Of a stretch of DNA of 64,000 nucleotides, positions 25,598-33,610 are shown one piece after another. The position numbers and the translations under genes are program-made. The stretch is from contig JHVO01000010.1 in assembly GCA_000620185.1 (NCBI GenBank), forward strand, positions 186,001 through 250,000. Direction: 5' to 3'. The stretch comes from Geodermatophilaceae bacterium URHB0062. GTDB taxonomy: Bacteria > Actinomycetota > Actinomycetes > Mycobacteriales > Geodermatophilaceae. The number at the start of each line of letters is the position of its first letter. Positions within the stretch are counted from its first letter, which is position 1. A model generated the notes under the pieces. That model was not told where the DNA came from. It did not search any database and saw only the letters and a program-made list of their open reading frames with translations.

Positions 25598-26418
25598 GAC
25601 TCCCCTTCCTCGGCGGTCTCGGTTCCCAGGTAGGCGGCGATGACGGCGGGGTCGTTGCGGACCTCGGTGGGCGTGCCCTCGGCGATCTTCCGCCCGAACT
25701 CGAGCACGGTGACCCGGTCGCTCACTCCCATGACCAGGCTCATGTCGTGCTCGATCAGCAGCACCGTCAGCCCGCGGTCGCGGATCCGGCGGATCAGGTC
25801 CATGAGCTGGGCCTTCTCAGCCGGGTTGAACCCGGCAGCCGGCTCGTCGAGGCACAGCAGCCGCGGCCTGGTCGCCATCGCACGGGCGATCTCCAGGCGG
25901 CGCTGCTCGCCGTAGGACAGGTTGCGCGCCAGCTCGTTCGCCCGGCGCTCGAGGCCCAGGAACCGCATGACGTCGCGCGCGGTCTCCTCCCCCTCCCGCT
26001 CCTCACGGCGGTGCCGCGGCGTCCGGAAGAGCGCGTCGACGACACCGGTCCGGTGGTGCGCGTCGGCGCCGACCAGGACGTTCTCGAGCGCCGTCATGTT
26101 GCCGAACAGCCGGATGTTCTGGAACGTCCGGGCGATGCCCAGCCGTGTGATCGCGAACCGCTTCCGGTCACCCAGCGGCTCACCGTCGAAGCGGATGAGC
26201 CCCGACGTCGGCTGGTAGACGCCGGTCATCACGTTGAAGCACGTGGTCTTCCCGGCACCGTTCGGACCGATCAGGGAGAAGATCTCGCCCTGACGGACGT
26301 CGAAGCTCACCCCGTCGAGCGCCAGCAGGCCCCCGAACCGGATGCTGACGTCGTCGAGCGACAGCAGCGCCGAGCCTTCGTGTGCCGCGGGCCGCTCGAC
26401 CACCGGAGCGTCAGACAC
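25594..26418 (-). CDS. livG: Branched-chain amino acid ABC importer, ATPase LivG
   Basis: The 274-residue ATPase has Walker A GPNGAGKTTCFNV near residue 52, the long LivG insertion with DAHHRTGVVDALFRTP, signature LSYGEQRRLEIARAM near 168, Walker B LLCLDEPAAGFNP and the H-loop LIEHDMSLVM. It pairs with LivF under the LivHM permease. Its N-terminus overlaps the livM stop by 8 bases. The first 18 residues are a polar extension before the ABC core. Confidence 0.95.
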   Translation of the reverse strand: MSDAPVVERPAAHEGSALLSLDDVSIRFGGLLALDGVSFDVRQGEIFSLIGPNGAGKTTCFNVMTGVYQPTSGLIRFDGEPLGDRKRFAITRLGIARTFQNIRLFGNMTALENVLVGADAHHRTGVVDALFRTPRHRREEREGEETARDVMRFLGLERRANELARNLSYGEQRRLEIARAMATRPRLLCLDEPAAGFNPAEKAQLMDLIRRIRDRGLTVLLIEHDMSLVMGVSDRVTVLEFGRKIAEGTPTEVRNDPAVIAAYLGTETAEEGES

Positions 26419-27640
26419 GGGCGGTCCCCTCCTCCAGTGCCTCGAGCTGCTCGTCGGCGGCTATCGCCCGTTTGGCCCGTCGGGGCGGCAGCAGACCCTG
26501 GGGCCGGAAGTTCGCGAGCAGGATCAGCGCGACCCCGAAGACCAGGAGCCGCCACTCCTCGAAGCCGCGGAACCGTTCCGGCAGGTAGCCGACCACGATG
26601 GCGCCGAGGGTGACTCCGTAGATGTTCCCCGCGCCGCCGACGACGACCGCGGCGACGAAGAGGATCGACAGCAGCAGCTGGAACGACTCCGGGTTGATGA
26701 AGCCCTGCCGCGAGGCGAAGAGCGCGCCCGAGAGGCCGCCGATGAACGCACCGCAGGCGAAGGCGAGCAGCTTGAACCGGAAGGTCGGGACGCCCATCAG
26801 CTCGGCGGCGTCCTCGTCCTCGCGGGTGGCCTCCCAGGACCGGCCCACCCGGGACCGCCGGAGCATCCGGTCGGCACCGAGCACGAGGAAGATCACCGTG
26901 AGCGCCAGCCAGTAGTAGGGCGCCTGGTCGGCCACGCCGAAGAACAGGAACTTGGTCGTGTCGCCGAGGTCGATGAACGCGGTGAACCCGTCCCACTGCA
27001 GGTGCGGGATCTCGAACCACTCGACGCTCGGCGGCCGGGGAACCTGGGTGATGCCCTTGGCCGCCCCGAGCCACTCCGTGTTCAGGGCCGTGAGCCGGAT
27101 GATCTCGCCGAACCCGAGGGTCACGATGGCCAGGTAGTCACCCCGCACGCGCAGGGTCGGCGCGCCGAGCAGGAGCCCCGAGATCGTCGAGAAGAGGACG
27201 GCCAGCGGGATGAGCATCCACCACGACAGGTGGGCCTGGAACGAACCCAGCACCGCGACGGTGTAGGCCCCGACCGCGTAGAAGCCGACGTATCCGAGGT
27301 CGAGCAGGCCGGCGTACCCCAGCACGATGTTCAACCCGAGTGCCACCAGCACGTAGCTGGCCACGGTGAACAGCACTGCGCCGAAGTCGGTGTCCGGCGT
27401 GCTGATGATGGGGATCTCGAGCAGCGGCAGGGCGTAGAGGAACACCACGAAGAGGGCGATCAGCAGCCACTTCACCGGAGTCGGCAGCGCGGTCACCCGG
27501 CGGGCCAGCGCGCCGCGGTCCCACCCGAACCGCCGGGACGACGTCCCGCCGGACGCGACCGGCTTCGTCCCGGCGGACGGGGACGCCTTCGTGGCGCCGG
27601 ACGACGCGGCGGCGTTCGCGGGAGGCTTCGGTTCGGTCAT
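26411..27640 (-). CDS. livM: Branched-chain amino acid ABC importer, permease LivM
   Basis: A 409-residue permease. A 60-residue Ala/Ser/Lys-rich cytoplasmic N-terminus precedes about ten membrane helices. YVLVALGLNIVLGYAGLLDLG (in two adjoining segments) is the LivM signature, and the EAA-like coupling loop lies at GRSWEATREDEDAAELMGVP near residue 280. The ATG at 27640 overlaps the livH stop (ATGA). The longer open frame to 27733 only mirrors livH. The extended N-terminus is longer than in enteric LivM but common in actinobacteria. Confidence 0.94.
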   Translation of the reverse strand: MTEPKPPANAAASSGATKASPSAGTKPVASGGTSSRRFGWDRGALARRVTALPTPVKWLLIALFVVFLYALPLLEIPIISTPDTDFGAVLFTVASYVLVALGLNIVLGYAGLLDLGYVGFYAVGAYTVAVLGSFQAHLSWWMLIPLAVLFSTISGLLLGAPTLRVRGDYLAIVTLGFGEIIRLTALNTEWLGAAKGITQVPRPPSVEWFEIPHLQWDGFTAFIDLGDTTKFLFFGVADQAPYYWLALTVIFLVLGADRMLRRSRVGRSWEATREDEDAAELMGVPTFRFKLLAFACGAFIGGLSGALFASRQGFINPESFQLLLSILFVAAVVVGGAGNIYGVTLGAIVVGYLPERFRGFEEWRLLVFGVALILLANFRPQGLLPPRRAKRAIAADEQLEALEEGTARV

Positions 27641-28626
27641 GCGCGGGCCCTCCCCAGGCTCTCGCCGAGCAGCCCACTGGGCCGGAACAGCAGGATGACG
27701 ACCAGCAGAAGGAAGGCGACGACGTCGCGCCACTCGGACCCGACGAGCGCGGAGCCGTAGTTTTCCGCCAACCCGAGCACGAAACCGCCCAGCAGGGCGC
27801 CCCGCACGTTGCCGATACCTCCGAGGACGGCGGCGGTGAACGCCTTCACACCCAGCAGGAACCCGGCATTCCAGCGGGTCACCCCGAACCGCATGAGGTA
27901 CAGCAGGGCAGCCGCGCCGGCCATCACGCCGCCGACGAGGAAGGTCGCCCGGATGATCCGGTTGCGGTTGACACCCATCAGCGCGGCGGCCTCGGAGTCC
28001 TGCGCGACGGCACGGATACCCCGGCCCGTGTGCGTCCGGCGGATGAACTGGTCGAGCGCCACCATCATGACCAGAGCCGAGACGATGATGATGATGTCGA
28101 CGTTGCTGACGGTGTAGCGGCCGATGTTGAACACGCCGTGCGTCTCGAGCGGGTTCAGGAATCGGGTGTTGTCGCGTGCGGACCGCACGTAGCTGTTGAG
28201 CTCGTCCCGCAGGCCGAGGGCCTCGGCCAGCCGGTCACGGAGGCCCATGATCTCGGCCAGGGCGAAGCTGGCACCGATCGCGCTGATGAGCGTCACCAGC
28301 TTGGGGGCGTCGAGGCGGATCAGCCGTCGGTAGGCCACCCGCTCGATCAGCAGGGCGACAGCGCCGCTGACGACCATCGCGGCGAGCAGGGCCAGCAGGA
28401 GCACCCCGATGGCCACCGCGATGCCGCTGTCCGGACCGGCGCCGATCGCCACGGTGACCCACACCGCGGCGAAGCTGCCGAACATCCAGACTTCGGAGTG
28501 CGCGAAGTTGATCAGTTGCAGGACGCCGTACACCAGCGTGTAGCCCAGGGCGACGAGCCCGTAGACGGCGCCGAGCACGAGACCGGTCACGGTCAGCTCG
28601 ACGAAGTTGTTGAGCAGGAAGGTCAC
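27637..28626 (-). CDS. livH: Branched-chain amino acid ABC importer, permease LivH
   Basis: The 329-residue permease starts MTFLLNNFVELTVTGLVLGA, with the LivH pattern of eight or so helices. GLVALGYTLVYGVLQLINFAHS is split by one helix turn, and RAVAQDSEAAALMGVN forms the coupling loop near residue 210. It transports the solute released by LivK. It begins 87 bases after livK, with a GC-rich hairpin in that gap, so livK mRNA may be made in excess. Confidence 0.95.
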   Translation of the reverse strand: MTFLLNNFVELTVTGLVLGAVYGLVALGYTLVYGVLQLINFAHSEVWMFGSFAAVWVTVAIGAGPDSGIAVAIGVLLLALLAAMVVSGAVALLIERVAYRRLIRLDAPKLVTLISAIGASFALAEIMGLRDRLAEALGLRDELNSYVRSARDNTRFLNPLETHGVFNIGRYTVSNVDIIIIVSALVMMVALDQFIRRTHTGRGIRAVAQDSEAAALMGVNRNRIIRATFLVGGVMAGAAALLYLMRFGVTRWNAGFLLGVKAFTAAVLGGIGNVRGALLGGFVLGLAENYGSALVGSEWRDVVAFLLLVVILLFRPSGLLGESLGRARA

Positions 28627-28654
28627 AGGGTCTCCGGACTGCGGCAGGTGTCGA

Positions 28655-28692
28655 CGCGGCCGGGCTCCCTCGTCCGAGGGGGCCCGGCCGCG
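28655..28692 (-). terminator. Attenuator-like hairpin between livK and livH
   Basis: CGCGGCCGGGC and GGCCCGGCCGCG arms enclose CTC-GTCC-GAG. Lying inside the operon, it is more likely to stabilise livK mRNA or attenuate than to end all transcription. Confidence 0.65.
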
Positions 28693-28713
28693 TGCGAGGC
28701 GGTCATCGGGAGA

Positions 28714-29868
28714 TCAGTTGGTCTTGATCTCCTGGTCGGCCACGATCTTGCCGTTCTCGACCTTGTAGGCCCAGACCGAGATGTTCTCGACCTCACCCTT
28801 GTCGTCGAACTTGATCTTCTTCGTGATGCCGTCGCCCTCGTAGCTGTTGACCCACTTGAGCAGCGACTCGCGGTCGGTGTTCCCCTTGTCGATGCCCTGG
28901 AGGAACACGTTGGCGGCGTCGTAGGCCTCGGCCGAGTAGGTCGCGGGCGCGCTGTCGAACGCGGCCTGGAAGGCCTTGAAGAAGTCCTGGCTCTCCTCCG
29001 GCGGGAGGCACGGGCAGGTGATGATCGTGCCCTCGGCGGCGTCGCCGGCGGCCTCGATGAAGCCCGGGTCCTTCACACCATCGGCGACCACGAACGTGGC
29101 GTCCACGCCGGCGCCCCGCATCTGCTCGACCAGCAGGCCGGCCTCGGCGTAGTACCCACCGAAGAAGACCGCGTCGGCGCCGGAGTCACGGATCTTGGTG
29201 ACGGTGGCGGAGAAGTCGGTCTGGCCGGTCTGGATGGTGTCGGTACCGCCGACCGTGTCACCGAGGGTCTTGTTGACGATGTCAGCGAGGCCCTTGCCGT
29301 ACGCCGAGGCGTCGTCGACGACGAACACCTTCTTGCTCTTGAGCACGTCCTGGATGTAGGACGCCGCCGCCGGGCCCTGGCTCGCGTCGTTGCCGAGGAT
29401 CCGGTGGAAGGTGTCCCAGCCGTTGTCGGCCAGGGTCGGGTTGGTCGCCGACGCCGTGATCGTCGGCAGGCCCCCCTCGGCGAAGATCGGACCGGCTGTC
29501 TCGGACTCACCGGAGAACGCGGGACCGACGACGCCGATGACGGAGTCGTCACCGATCGCCTGGGTCGCCAGACCCGTGGCCTGGTTGGGGTCGCCCGCGG
29601 AGTCGTACTCCTTCAGGTCGACCTTGCAGTCGGCGTTGTCCTTGTTGTGCTTGTCGACGGCGAGCTTCACGCCGTTGCGGATGTTGATGCCGAGGTTCGC
29701 CGCGGGGCCGGTCAGCGCACCGAAGTAGCCGATGGCGACGTTCTCGCACGAGCCCGATCCGCCATTGCCCGAGGCCGTGTCGTTGTCGCCACCCTTCGTG
29801 CCACCGCACGCGGTGAGCGCCAGCGCGGCCGCGAGCAGCCCGGCACTCGTCTTCACCGTGAAACGCAC
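28714..29868 (-). CDS. livK: Branched-chain amino acid ABC importer, lipoprotein binding subunit LivK
   Basis: The 384-residue protein starts at GTG 29868, 5 bases after GGAGG. A lipoprotein signal with lipobox LTAC (Cys about residue 19) is followed by a Gly/Ser/Asn linker. The periplasmic-binding fold follows: IGYFGALTGPAANLG, GVVGPAFSGESE, ILGNDASQGPAAASYI and the late SAEAYDAANVFLQGI. It binds the amino acid outside the membrane and delivers it to LivHM. Lgt, encoded at 41823, would lipidate it. A CPC motif (TCPCLPPEES) in the second lobe is uncommon. Confidence 0.95.
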   Translation of the reverse strand: MRFTVKTSAGLLAAALALTACGGTKGGDNDTASGNGGSGSCENVAIGYFGALTGPAANLGINIRNGVKLAVDKHNKDNADCKVDLKEYDSAGDPNQATGLATQAIGDDSVIGVVGPAFSGESETAGPIFAEGGLPTITASATNPTLADNGWDTFHRILGNDASQGPAAASYIQDVLKSKKVFVVDDASAYGKGLADIVNKTLGDTVGGTDTIQTGQTDFSATVTKIRDSGADAVFFGGYYAEAGLLVEQMRGAGVDATFVVADGVKDPGFIEAAGDAAEGTIITCPCLPPEESQDFFKAFQAAFDSAPATYSAEAYDAANVFLQGIDKGNTDRESLLKWVNSYEGDGITKKIKFDDKGEVENISVWAYKVENGKIVADQEIKTN

Positions 29869-30046
29869 ATGTCCTCCAGTGCCTGGTCGGCGCGCCGCCC
29901 GTCGGCACGCCGCGTCCTGCCCTCCCCGAGGGACGGCGGGCAAACAGTAAGCAGCAAGCGGAGCCGAGAAGGCGGTCCCGCCCAGTTCGTGACCGTCTCG
30001 TGATCCCGGAAGGGTCACGGGCGATCCGATCGTGCGACCTCGGCAC

Positions 30047-30646
30047 TCAGGCGGAGGTGCCCTCGGACGTCGTCTCCTCGGCCAGGATCGACTGCGCCAG
30101 CGCCTTCATCGACGTCCGCTGGTTCATCGCCGTCCGTTGGATCCACCGGAACGCCTCTGCCTCGGTCATGCCCTGGTCGGCCATGAGCCGGCCTTTCGCC
30201 TGCTCCACCACCTTGCGGGTCTCCAGGCGCTCCTCGAGGGTGCGCACCTCGCCGTCCAGGGCGGCCATCTCGGCGAACCGGCCGCGCGCCACCTCGATCG
30301 CCGGCACGAGGTCGTTCTTCGAGAACGGCTTGACCAGGTACGCCATGGCGCCGGCGTCGCGGGCGCGCTCGACGAGCTCGCGCTGGCTGAAGGCGGTGAG
30401 CACGATGACCGGAGCGATCCGCGCGCCGGCGATCTGCTCGGCGGCCGACAGCCCGTCGAGGACCGGCATCTGGATGTCGAGGATCACGAGGTCGGGGCTC
30501 AGCTGCGCGGCCTGGTCGACCGCCTGCTGCCCGTCGCCCACCTCGGCGACGACGGTGTAGCCCTCCTCCTCGAGCATCTCCTTGAGATCGAGACGGATCA
30601 GCGCCTCGTCCTCGGCGATCAGGACCCGGATCTGCTCGCTGCTCAC
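30047..30646 (-). CDS. pdtaR: Response regulator with ANTAR RNA-binding output (PdtaR type)
   Basis: The 199-residue protein has a CheY-like receiver: acidic pocket AEDEALIR, phospho-acceptor Asp in LVILDIQMPVLDG (near residue 55) and LVKPFSKNDL with the conserved Lys. An ANTAR domain follows, with LEERLETRKVVEQAKGRLMA and EAEAFRWIQRTAMNQRTSM near residues 140-180. Such proteins bind paired hexaloop hairpins in mRNA to prevent termination when phosphorylated by PdtaS. PdtaS is not in the window. It lies between livK and the tRNA-CAA gene. TAGGCT 8 bases before the GTG suggests a leaderless start. Confidence 0.95.
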   Translation of the reverse strand: MSSEQIRVLIAEDEALIRLDLKEMLEEEGYTVVAEVGDGQQAVDQAAQLSPDLVILDIQMPVLDGLSAAEQIAGARIAPVIVLTAFSQRELVERARDAGAMAYLVKPFSKNDLVPAIEVARGRFAEMAALDGEVRTLEERLETRKVVEQAKGRLMADQGMTEAEAFRWIQRTAMNQRTSMKALAQSILAEETTSEGTSA

Positions 30647-30724
30647 GGAGCGGAAGCCTAGCCAACCCGGGAGGCGGGCACCTCCCCCGCTAGGCTGCTC
30701 GGGCAGCCGGGACTACCCCGGCGC

Positions 30725-30798
30725 GCCCCCGTACCCCAATCGGCAGAGGGAGCGGATTCAAAACCCGCGCAGTGTGCGTTCGAGTCGCACCGGGGGCA
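30725..30798 (+). tRNA. tRNA with anticodon CAA (tRNA-Leu), short variable loop
   Basis: GCCCCCG and CGGGGGC close the acceptor stem with discriminator A; the T arm GTGCG-TTCGAGT-CGCAC is perfect. The anticodon loop TTCAAAA gives CAA, reading UUG. The anticodon stem has an A-C mismatch next to the loop (GCGGA/CCCGC). The variable region is only about 5 bases, whereas leucine tRNAs normally have a long variable arm. Total length 74. A tRNA here, beside the ANTAR regulator and pyk, is conserved in actinobacteria as far as I recall. The leucine identity follows from the anticodon alone. Confidence 0.85.
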
Positions 30799-30819
30799 CT
30801 GGACTCATTGCGGTCCGGA

Positions 30820-30898
30820 GGACCGCACCGCGGCCACGTGCCGTTCCCCGGTTGCGTTGAGCCGTTGCCGCGCCGCCTCCGGGAGCCTCCGGCCCCCG
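30820..30898. repeat. Diverged copy of the 86-bp pyk/gltD intergenic repeat
   Basis: GGACCGCACCGCGGCCACG and the following GTGCCGTTCCCCGG, TGAGCC and CCTCCGGCCCCCGC blocks match the tandem unit at 35051-35232 in order and spacing, with substitutions. It follows the CAA tRNA gene directly. A dispersed intergenic element is the simplest reading. Confidence 0.65.
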
Positions 30899-30997
30899 CT
30901 CGGCAGCTCGCCTCGCGGGGCGGCTCGCGTTCCAGTGTCTTCGTCTTGCGTCCGGCGCTCCTCGCGGACCCCTCCGGGGCCCGCTCGTCGCGCCGAA

Positions 30998-31003
30998 TAC
31001 GGT
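30998..31003 (+). promoter_or_regulatory. Leaderless -10 element (TACGGT) of the PLP decarboxylase gene
   Basis: TACGGT, 6 bases, then GTG at 31010. It supports the start choice within a long open frame. Confidence 0.5.
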
Positions 31004-31009
31004 GGGCCG

Positions 31010-32704
31010 GTGACCGAGCCTGCACCGCACATGACTCCTGAGCAGTTCCGGCAGCACGGCCACGAGGTCGTGGACTGGATCGCCGACTACTGGTCGCGGA
31101 TCGGGTCCTTCCCCGTGCGGTCGCAGGTCTCCCCCGGTGACGTCCGCGCGGCTCTGCCGCCCTCGGCTCCGGAGACGGGCGAGCCGATCTCCGCCGTCCT
31201 CGCCGACCTGGACCGGGTCGTCCTGCCAGGCGTCACCCACTGGCAGCACCCCGGCTTCTTCGGCTACTTCCCCGCCAACACCTCCGGCCCGTCGGTTCTC
31301 GGCGACCTCGTCTCGGCCGGGCTCGGCGTCCAGGGGATGTCGTGGGTGACCAGCCCGGCCGCGACCGAGCTGGAGCAGCACGTCCTCGACTGGCTGGCCG
31401 ACCTGATGGGCCTGCCGGCGTCCTTCCGTTCCACGGGCAGCGGCGGCGGCGTGATCCAGGACTCCAGCTCCGGCGCCAACCTGGTCGCCCTCCTGGCCGC
31501 GCTGCACCGCGCGGGCGGCGGGGCCACCGTGCGCCACGGCGTCGAGCCGGAGCGGGCGACGGTGTACGTCAGCGCCGAGACGCACTCCTCCATGGAGAAG
31601 GCGGTGCGCATCGCGGGACTCGGCTCCGACGCGATCCGCATCGTCGAGGTGGACGGCGACCTGGCCATGCGTCCGGGGTCCCTGGCCGCACGGCTGGAGC
31701 GCGACATCGCCCGTGGCTACACCCCTGTCCTGGTGTGCGCCACGGTGGGGACGACGTCGACCACGGCCGTGGACCCGCTCGCGGAGCTCGGTCCCGTGTG
31801 CCAGAAGTACGGCGTCTGGCTGCACGTCGACGCGGCCTACGCCGGTGTCAGCGCCGTCGTCCCGGAGCTCCGGCCGCTGCAGGACGGGGTCGAGTGGGCC
31901 GACAGCTACACCACCGACGCGCACAAGTGGCTGCTCACGGGTTTCGACGCCACGCTCTTCTACGTCGCCGACCGGGCGGCGCTCACCGGCGCCCTGTCGA
32001 TCCTCCCGGAGTACCTGCGCAACGCCACCACCGACGCGGGCGCGGCCGTCGACTACCGCGACTGGCAGATCGAGCTGGGCCGCCGCTTCCGCGCGCTGAA
32101 GCTCTGGTTCGTCGTCCGCTGGTACGGCGCGGAGGGGCTGCGCGCGCACATCCGCGGCCACGTCGCCCTCGCGCAGGAGCTCGCCGGCTGGGCCGACGCC
32201 GACGAGCGCTTCGACGTCGCGACCCCGCACCCGCTGTCACTCGTGTGCCTGCGACCCCGCTGGGCCGACGACGTCGACGCCGACGTCGCCACCATGACGC
32301 TCCTGGAGCGGCTCAACGACGGCGGCGAGGTGTTCCTGACCCACACGACCGTGCGCGGGCAGGTGGTGCTCCGGGTCGCCGTCGGTTCGCCGGCCACGAC
32401 ACGTGCGCACGTCGAGCGCGTGTGGGCGCTGCTGTGCGAGGGCCACGACTGGCTCGCGGCCGACTTCGCGGCCGCCGCCGCGGAACGGGCGAAGGAGGCC
32501 CAGCGGCTCGCCGAGGCCCGGCGCGCCGCAGAGGAGCGGCGCGCCGCAGAGGAGCAGCGCGCCGCAGAGGCCCAGCGCGCCGCAGAGGCCCAGCGCGCCG
32601 CCGACGAGCGAGCGCCCGCAGAGCAGGCAGCGGCCCAGGAACAGCCGGTCGACGAGCAGCCCGTCGACGAGCAGCCGGTGGTCGAGGAGCCGGCCGAGGC
32701 GTGA
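31010..32704 (+). CDS. PLP-dependent decarboxylase (aromatic L-amino acid decarboxylase type) with repeat tail
   Basis: The 564-residue protein is a group II decarboxylase over its first 480 residues. THWQHPGFFGYFPAN lies near residue 75, VSAETHSSMEKAVR holds the PLP-stacking His, LHVDAAYAG the Asp contacting the pyridine nitrogen, and TDAHKWLLTGFD the Schiff-base Lys near residue 307. It would form aryl amines such as tryptamine, tyramine or phenylethylamine; the substrate is not certain. The last 80 residues are unusual: an Ala/Glu/Arg helix repeated from 18-bp units, then an acidic Q-P-V-D-E repeat. The start is a leaderless GTG. Its stop is 9 bases before the convergent tesB end. Confidence 0.9.
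   Translation: MTEPAPHMTPEQFRQHGHEVVDWIADYWSRIGSFPVRSQVSPGDVRAALPPSAPETGEPISAVLADLDRVVLPGVTHWQHPGFFGYFPANTSGPSVLGDLVSAGLGVQGMSWVTSPAATELEQHVLDWLADLMGLPASFRSTGSGGGVIQDSSSGANLVALLAALHRAGGGATVRHGVEPERATVYVSAETHSSMEKAVRIAGLGSDAIRIVEVDGDLAMRPGSLAARLERDIARGYTPVLVCATVGTTSTTAVDPLAELGPVCQKYGVWLHVDAAYAGVSAVVPELRPLQDGVEWADSYTTDAHKWLLTGFDATLFYVADRAALTGALSILPEYLRNATTDAGAAVDYRDWQIELGRRFRALKLWFVVRWYGAEGLRAHIRGHVALAQELAGWADADERFDVATPHPLSLVCLRPRWADDVDADVATMTLLERLNDGGEVFLTHTTVRGQVVLRVAVGSPATTRAHVERVWALLCEGHDWLAADFAAAAAERAKEAQRLAEARRAAEERRAAEEQRAAEAQRAAEAQRAADERAPAEQAAAQEQPVDEQPVDEQPVVEEPAEA
32522..32611 (+). repeat. Five 18-bp tandem repeats in the decarboxylase tail
   Basis: Units of the form CGCGCCGCAGAGGAGCGG repeat five times in frame, giving R-A-A-E-E-R/Q hexapeptides that predict a long charged helix. 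A diverged sixth unit precedes them. Confidence 0.9.
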
Positions 32705-32713
32705 TCCGGCGGG

Positions 32714-33610
32714 TCAGCGCTCGAGCGAGCGGATGAGGCCCTGCTGGGTGACCGTCGCGACGTGGGTGCCGTCGACCGCCCAGATCTGGCCGAAGCACAG
32801 CGCCCGTCCGCCGGAGGCCGCGGGGCTGTCCGTCTCGTACAGGAACCAGTCGTCGGCGCGCACGGGCTGGTGGAACCACACCGCGTGGTCGAGGCTGGCG
32901 CCGACGTAGGAGCCGCCCCAGCCGCCGCCGAGCCGCGCGAGCCCGGCGGACAGCAGGGTCAGGTCACTGACGAAGGTCAGCGCCGACCGGTGGACGGCCT
33001 GCTCCTCGGGCAGCCGGCCGGCCACCCGCATCCACGCCCACGTCTTCGTGTTCGGCGGGGTCTTCGGGGCCGGCTCGAACGGGTCTTCCAGCAGGCGCTG
33101 CTCGACCGCCTGGCTGATGCTCAGCGCGACCGCGGCGCGGTCCCCGTAGGGCGCGACCACCTCGGCCAGCGAGGGCAGCTCGTCGGGGCGCGGGACGTCG
33201 GGCATCGGCAGCGCGTGCTCGGCCACCGGCGTCTCGGGGATCGAGGCGTCGGCGGTCAGCGCGAAGATGGCGACGTCGGCACCCTTGCGCCGCTGCCACC
33301 CGATCACGCGCCGGGTGCTGAACGTGCGGCCGTCGCGGATCCGGTCCACGGCGTAGCGGATCTCCTCGTGCGGATCGCCCGGCCGCAGGAAGTAGGAGTG
33401 CAGCGAGTGCACGCCCCGCTCCTCCGGCAGCGTCCGCGTCGCCGCCATCAGGGCCTGTCCGGCGACCTGGCCCCCGAAGATCCGCTGCAGCGGCGTCGTC
33501 GGCGTCTGGCCCACGAAGAGGTCGGTGTCCCGCTCCTCCAGATCGAGCACGGCCATGAGGGCGGCCGCCTGACTGTCCCGGGCGAGGTGTTCCCCCGTCC
33601 GGTCGGTCAC
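32714..33610 (-). CDS. tesB: Acyl-CoA thioesterase II
   Basis: The 298-residue protein is a double hotdog TesB. The N-terminal repeat holds TPLQRIFGGQVAGQALMAA and VHSLHSYFLRPGDP; the C-terminal repeat holds YVGASLDHAVWFHQPVRAD with the catalytic Asp near residue 226. It hydrolyses medium- and long-chain acyl-CoA. It overlaps the pyk stop by 4 bases (ATGA), so it is translated after pyk. The pyk-tesB pairing is seen in other actinobacteria. Confidence 0.94.
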   Translation of the reverse strand: MTDRTGEHLARDSQAAALMAVLDLEERDTDLFVGQTPTTPLQRIFGGQVAGQALMAATRTLPEERGVHSLHSYFLRPGDPHEEIRYAVDRIRDGRTFSTRRVIGWQRRKGADVAIFALTADASIPETPVAEHALPMPDVPRPDELPSLAEVVAPYGDRAAVALSISQAVEQRLLEDPFEPAPKTPPNTKTWAWMRVAGRLPEEQAVHRSALTFVSDLTLLSAGLARLGGGWGGSYVGASLDHAVWFHQPVRADDWFLYETDSPAASGGRALCFGQIWAVDGTHVATVTQQGLIRSLER

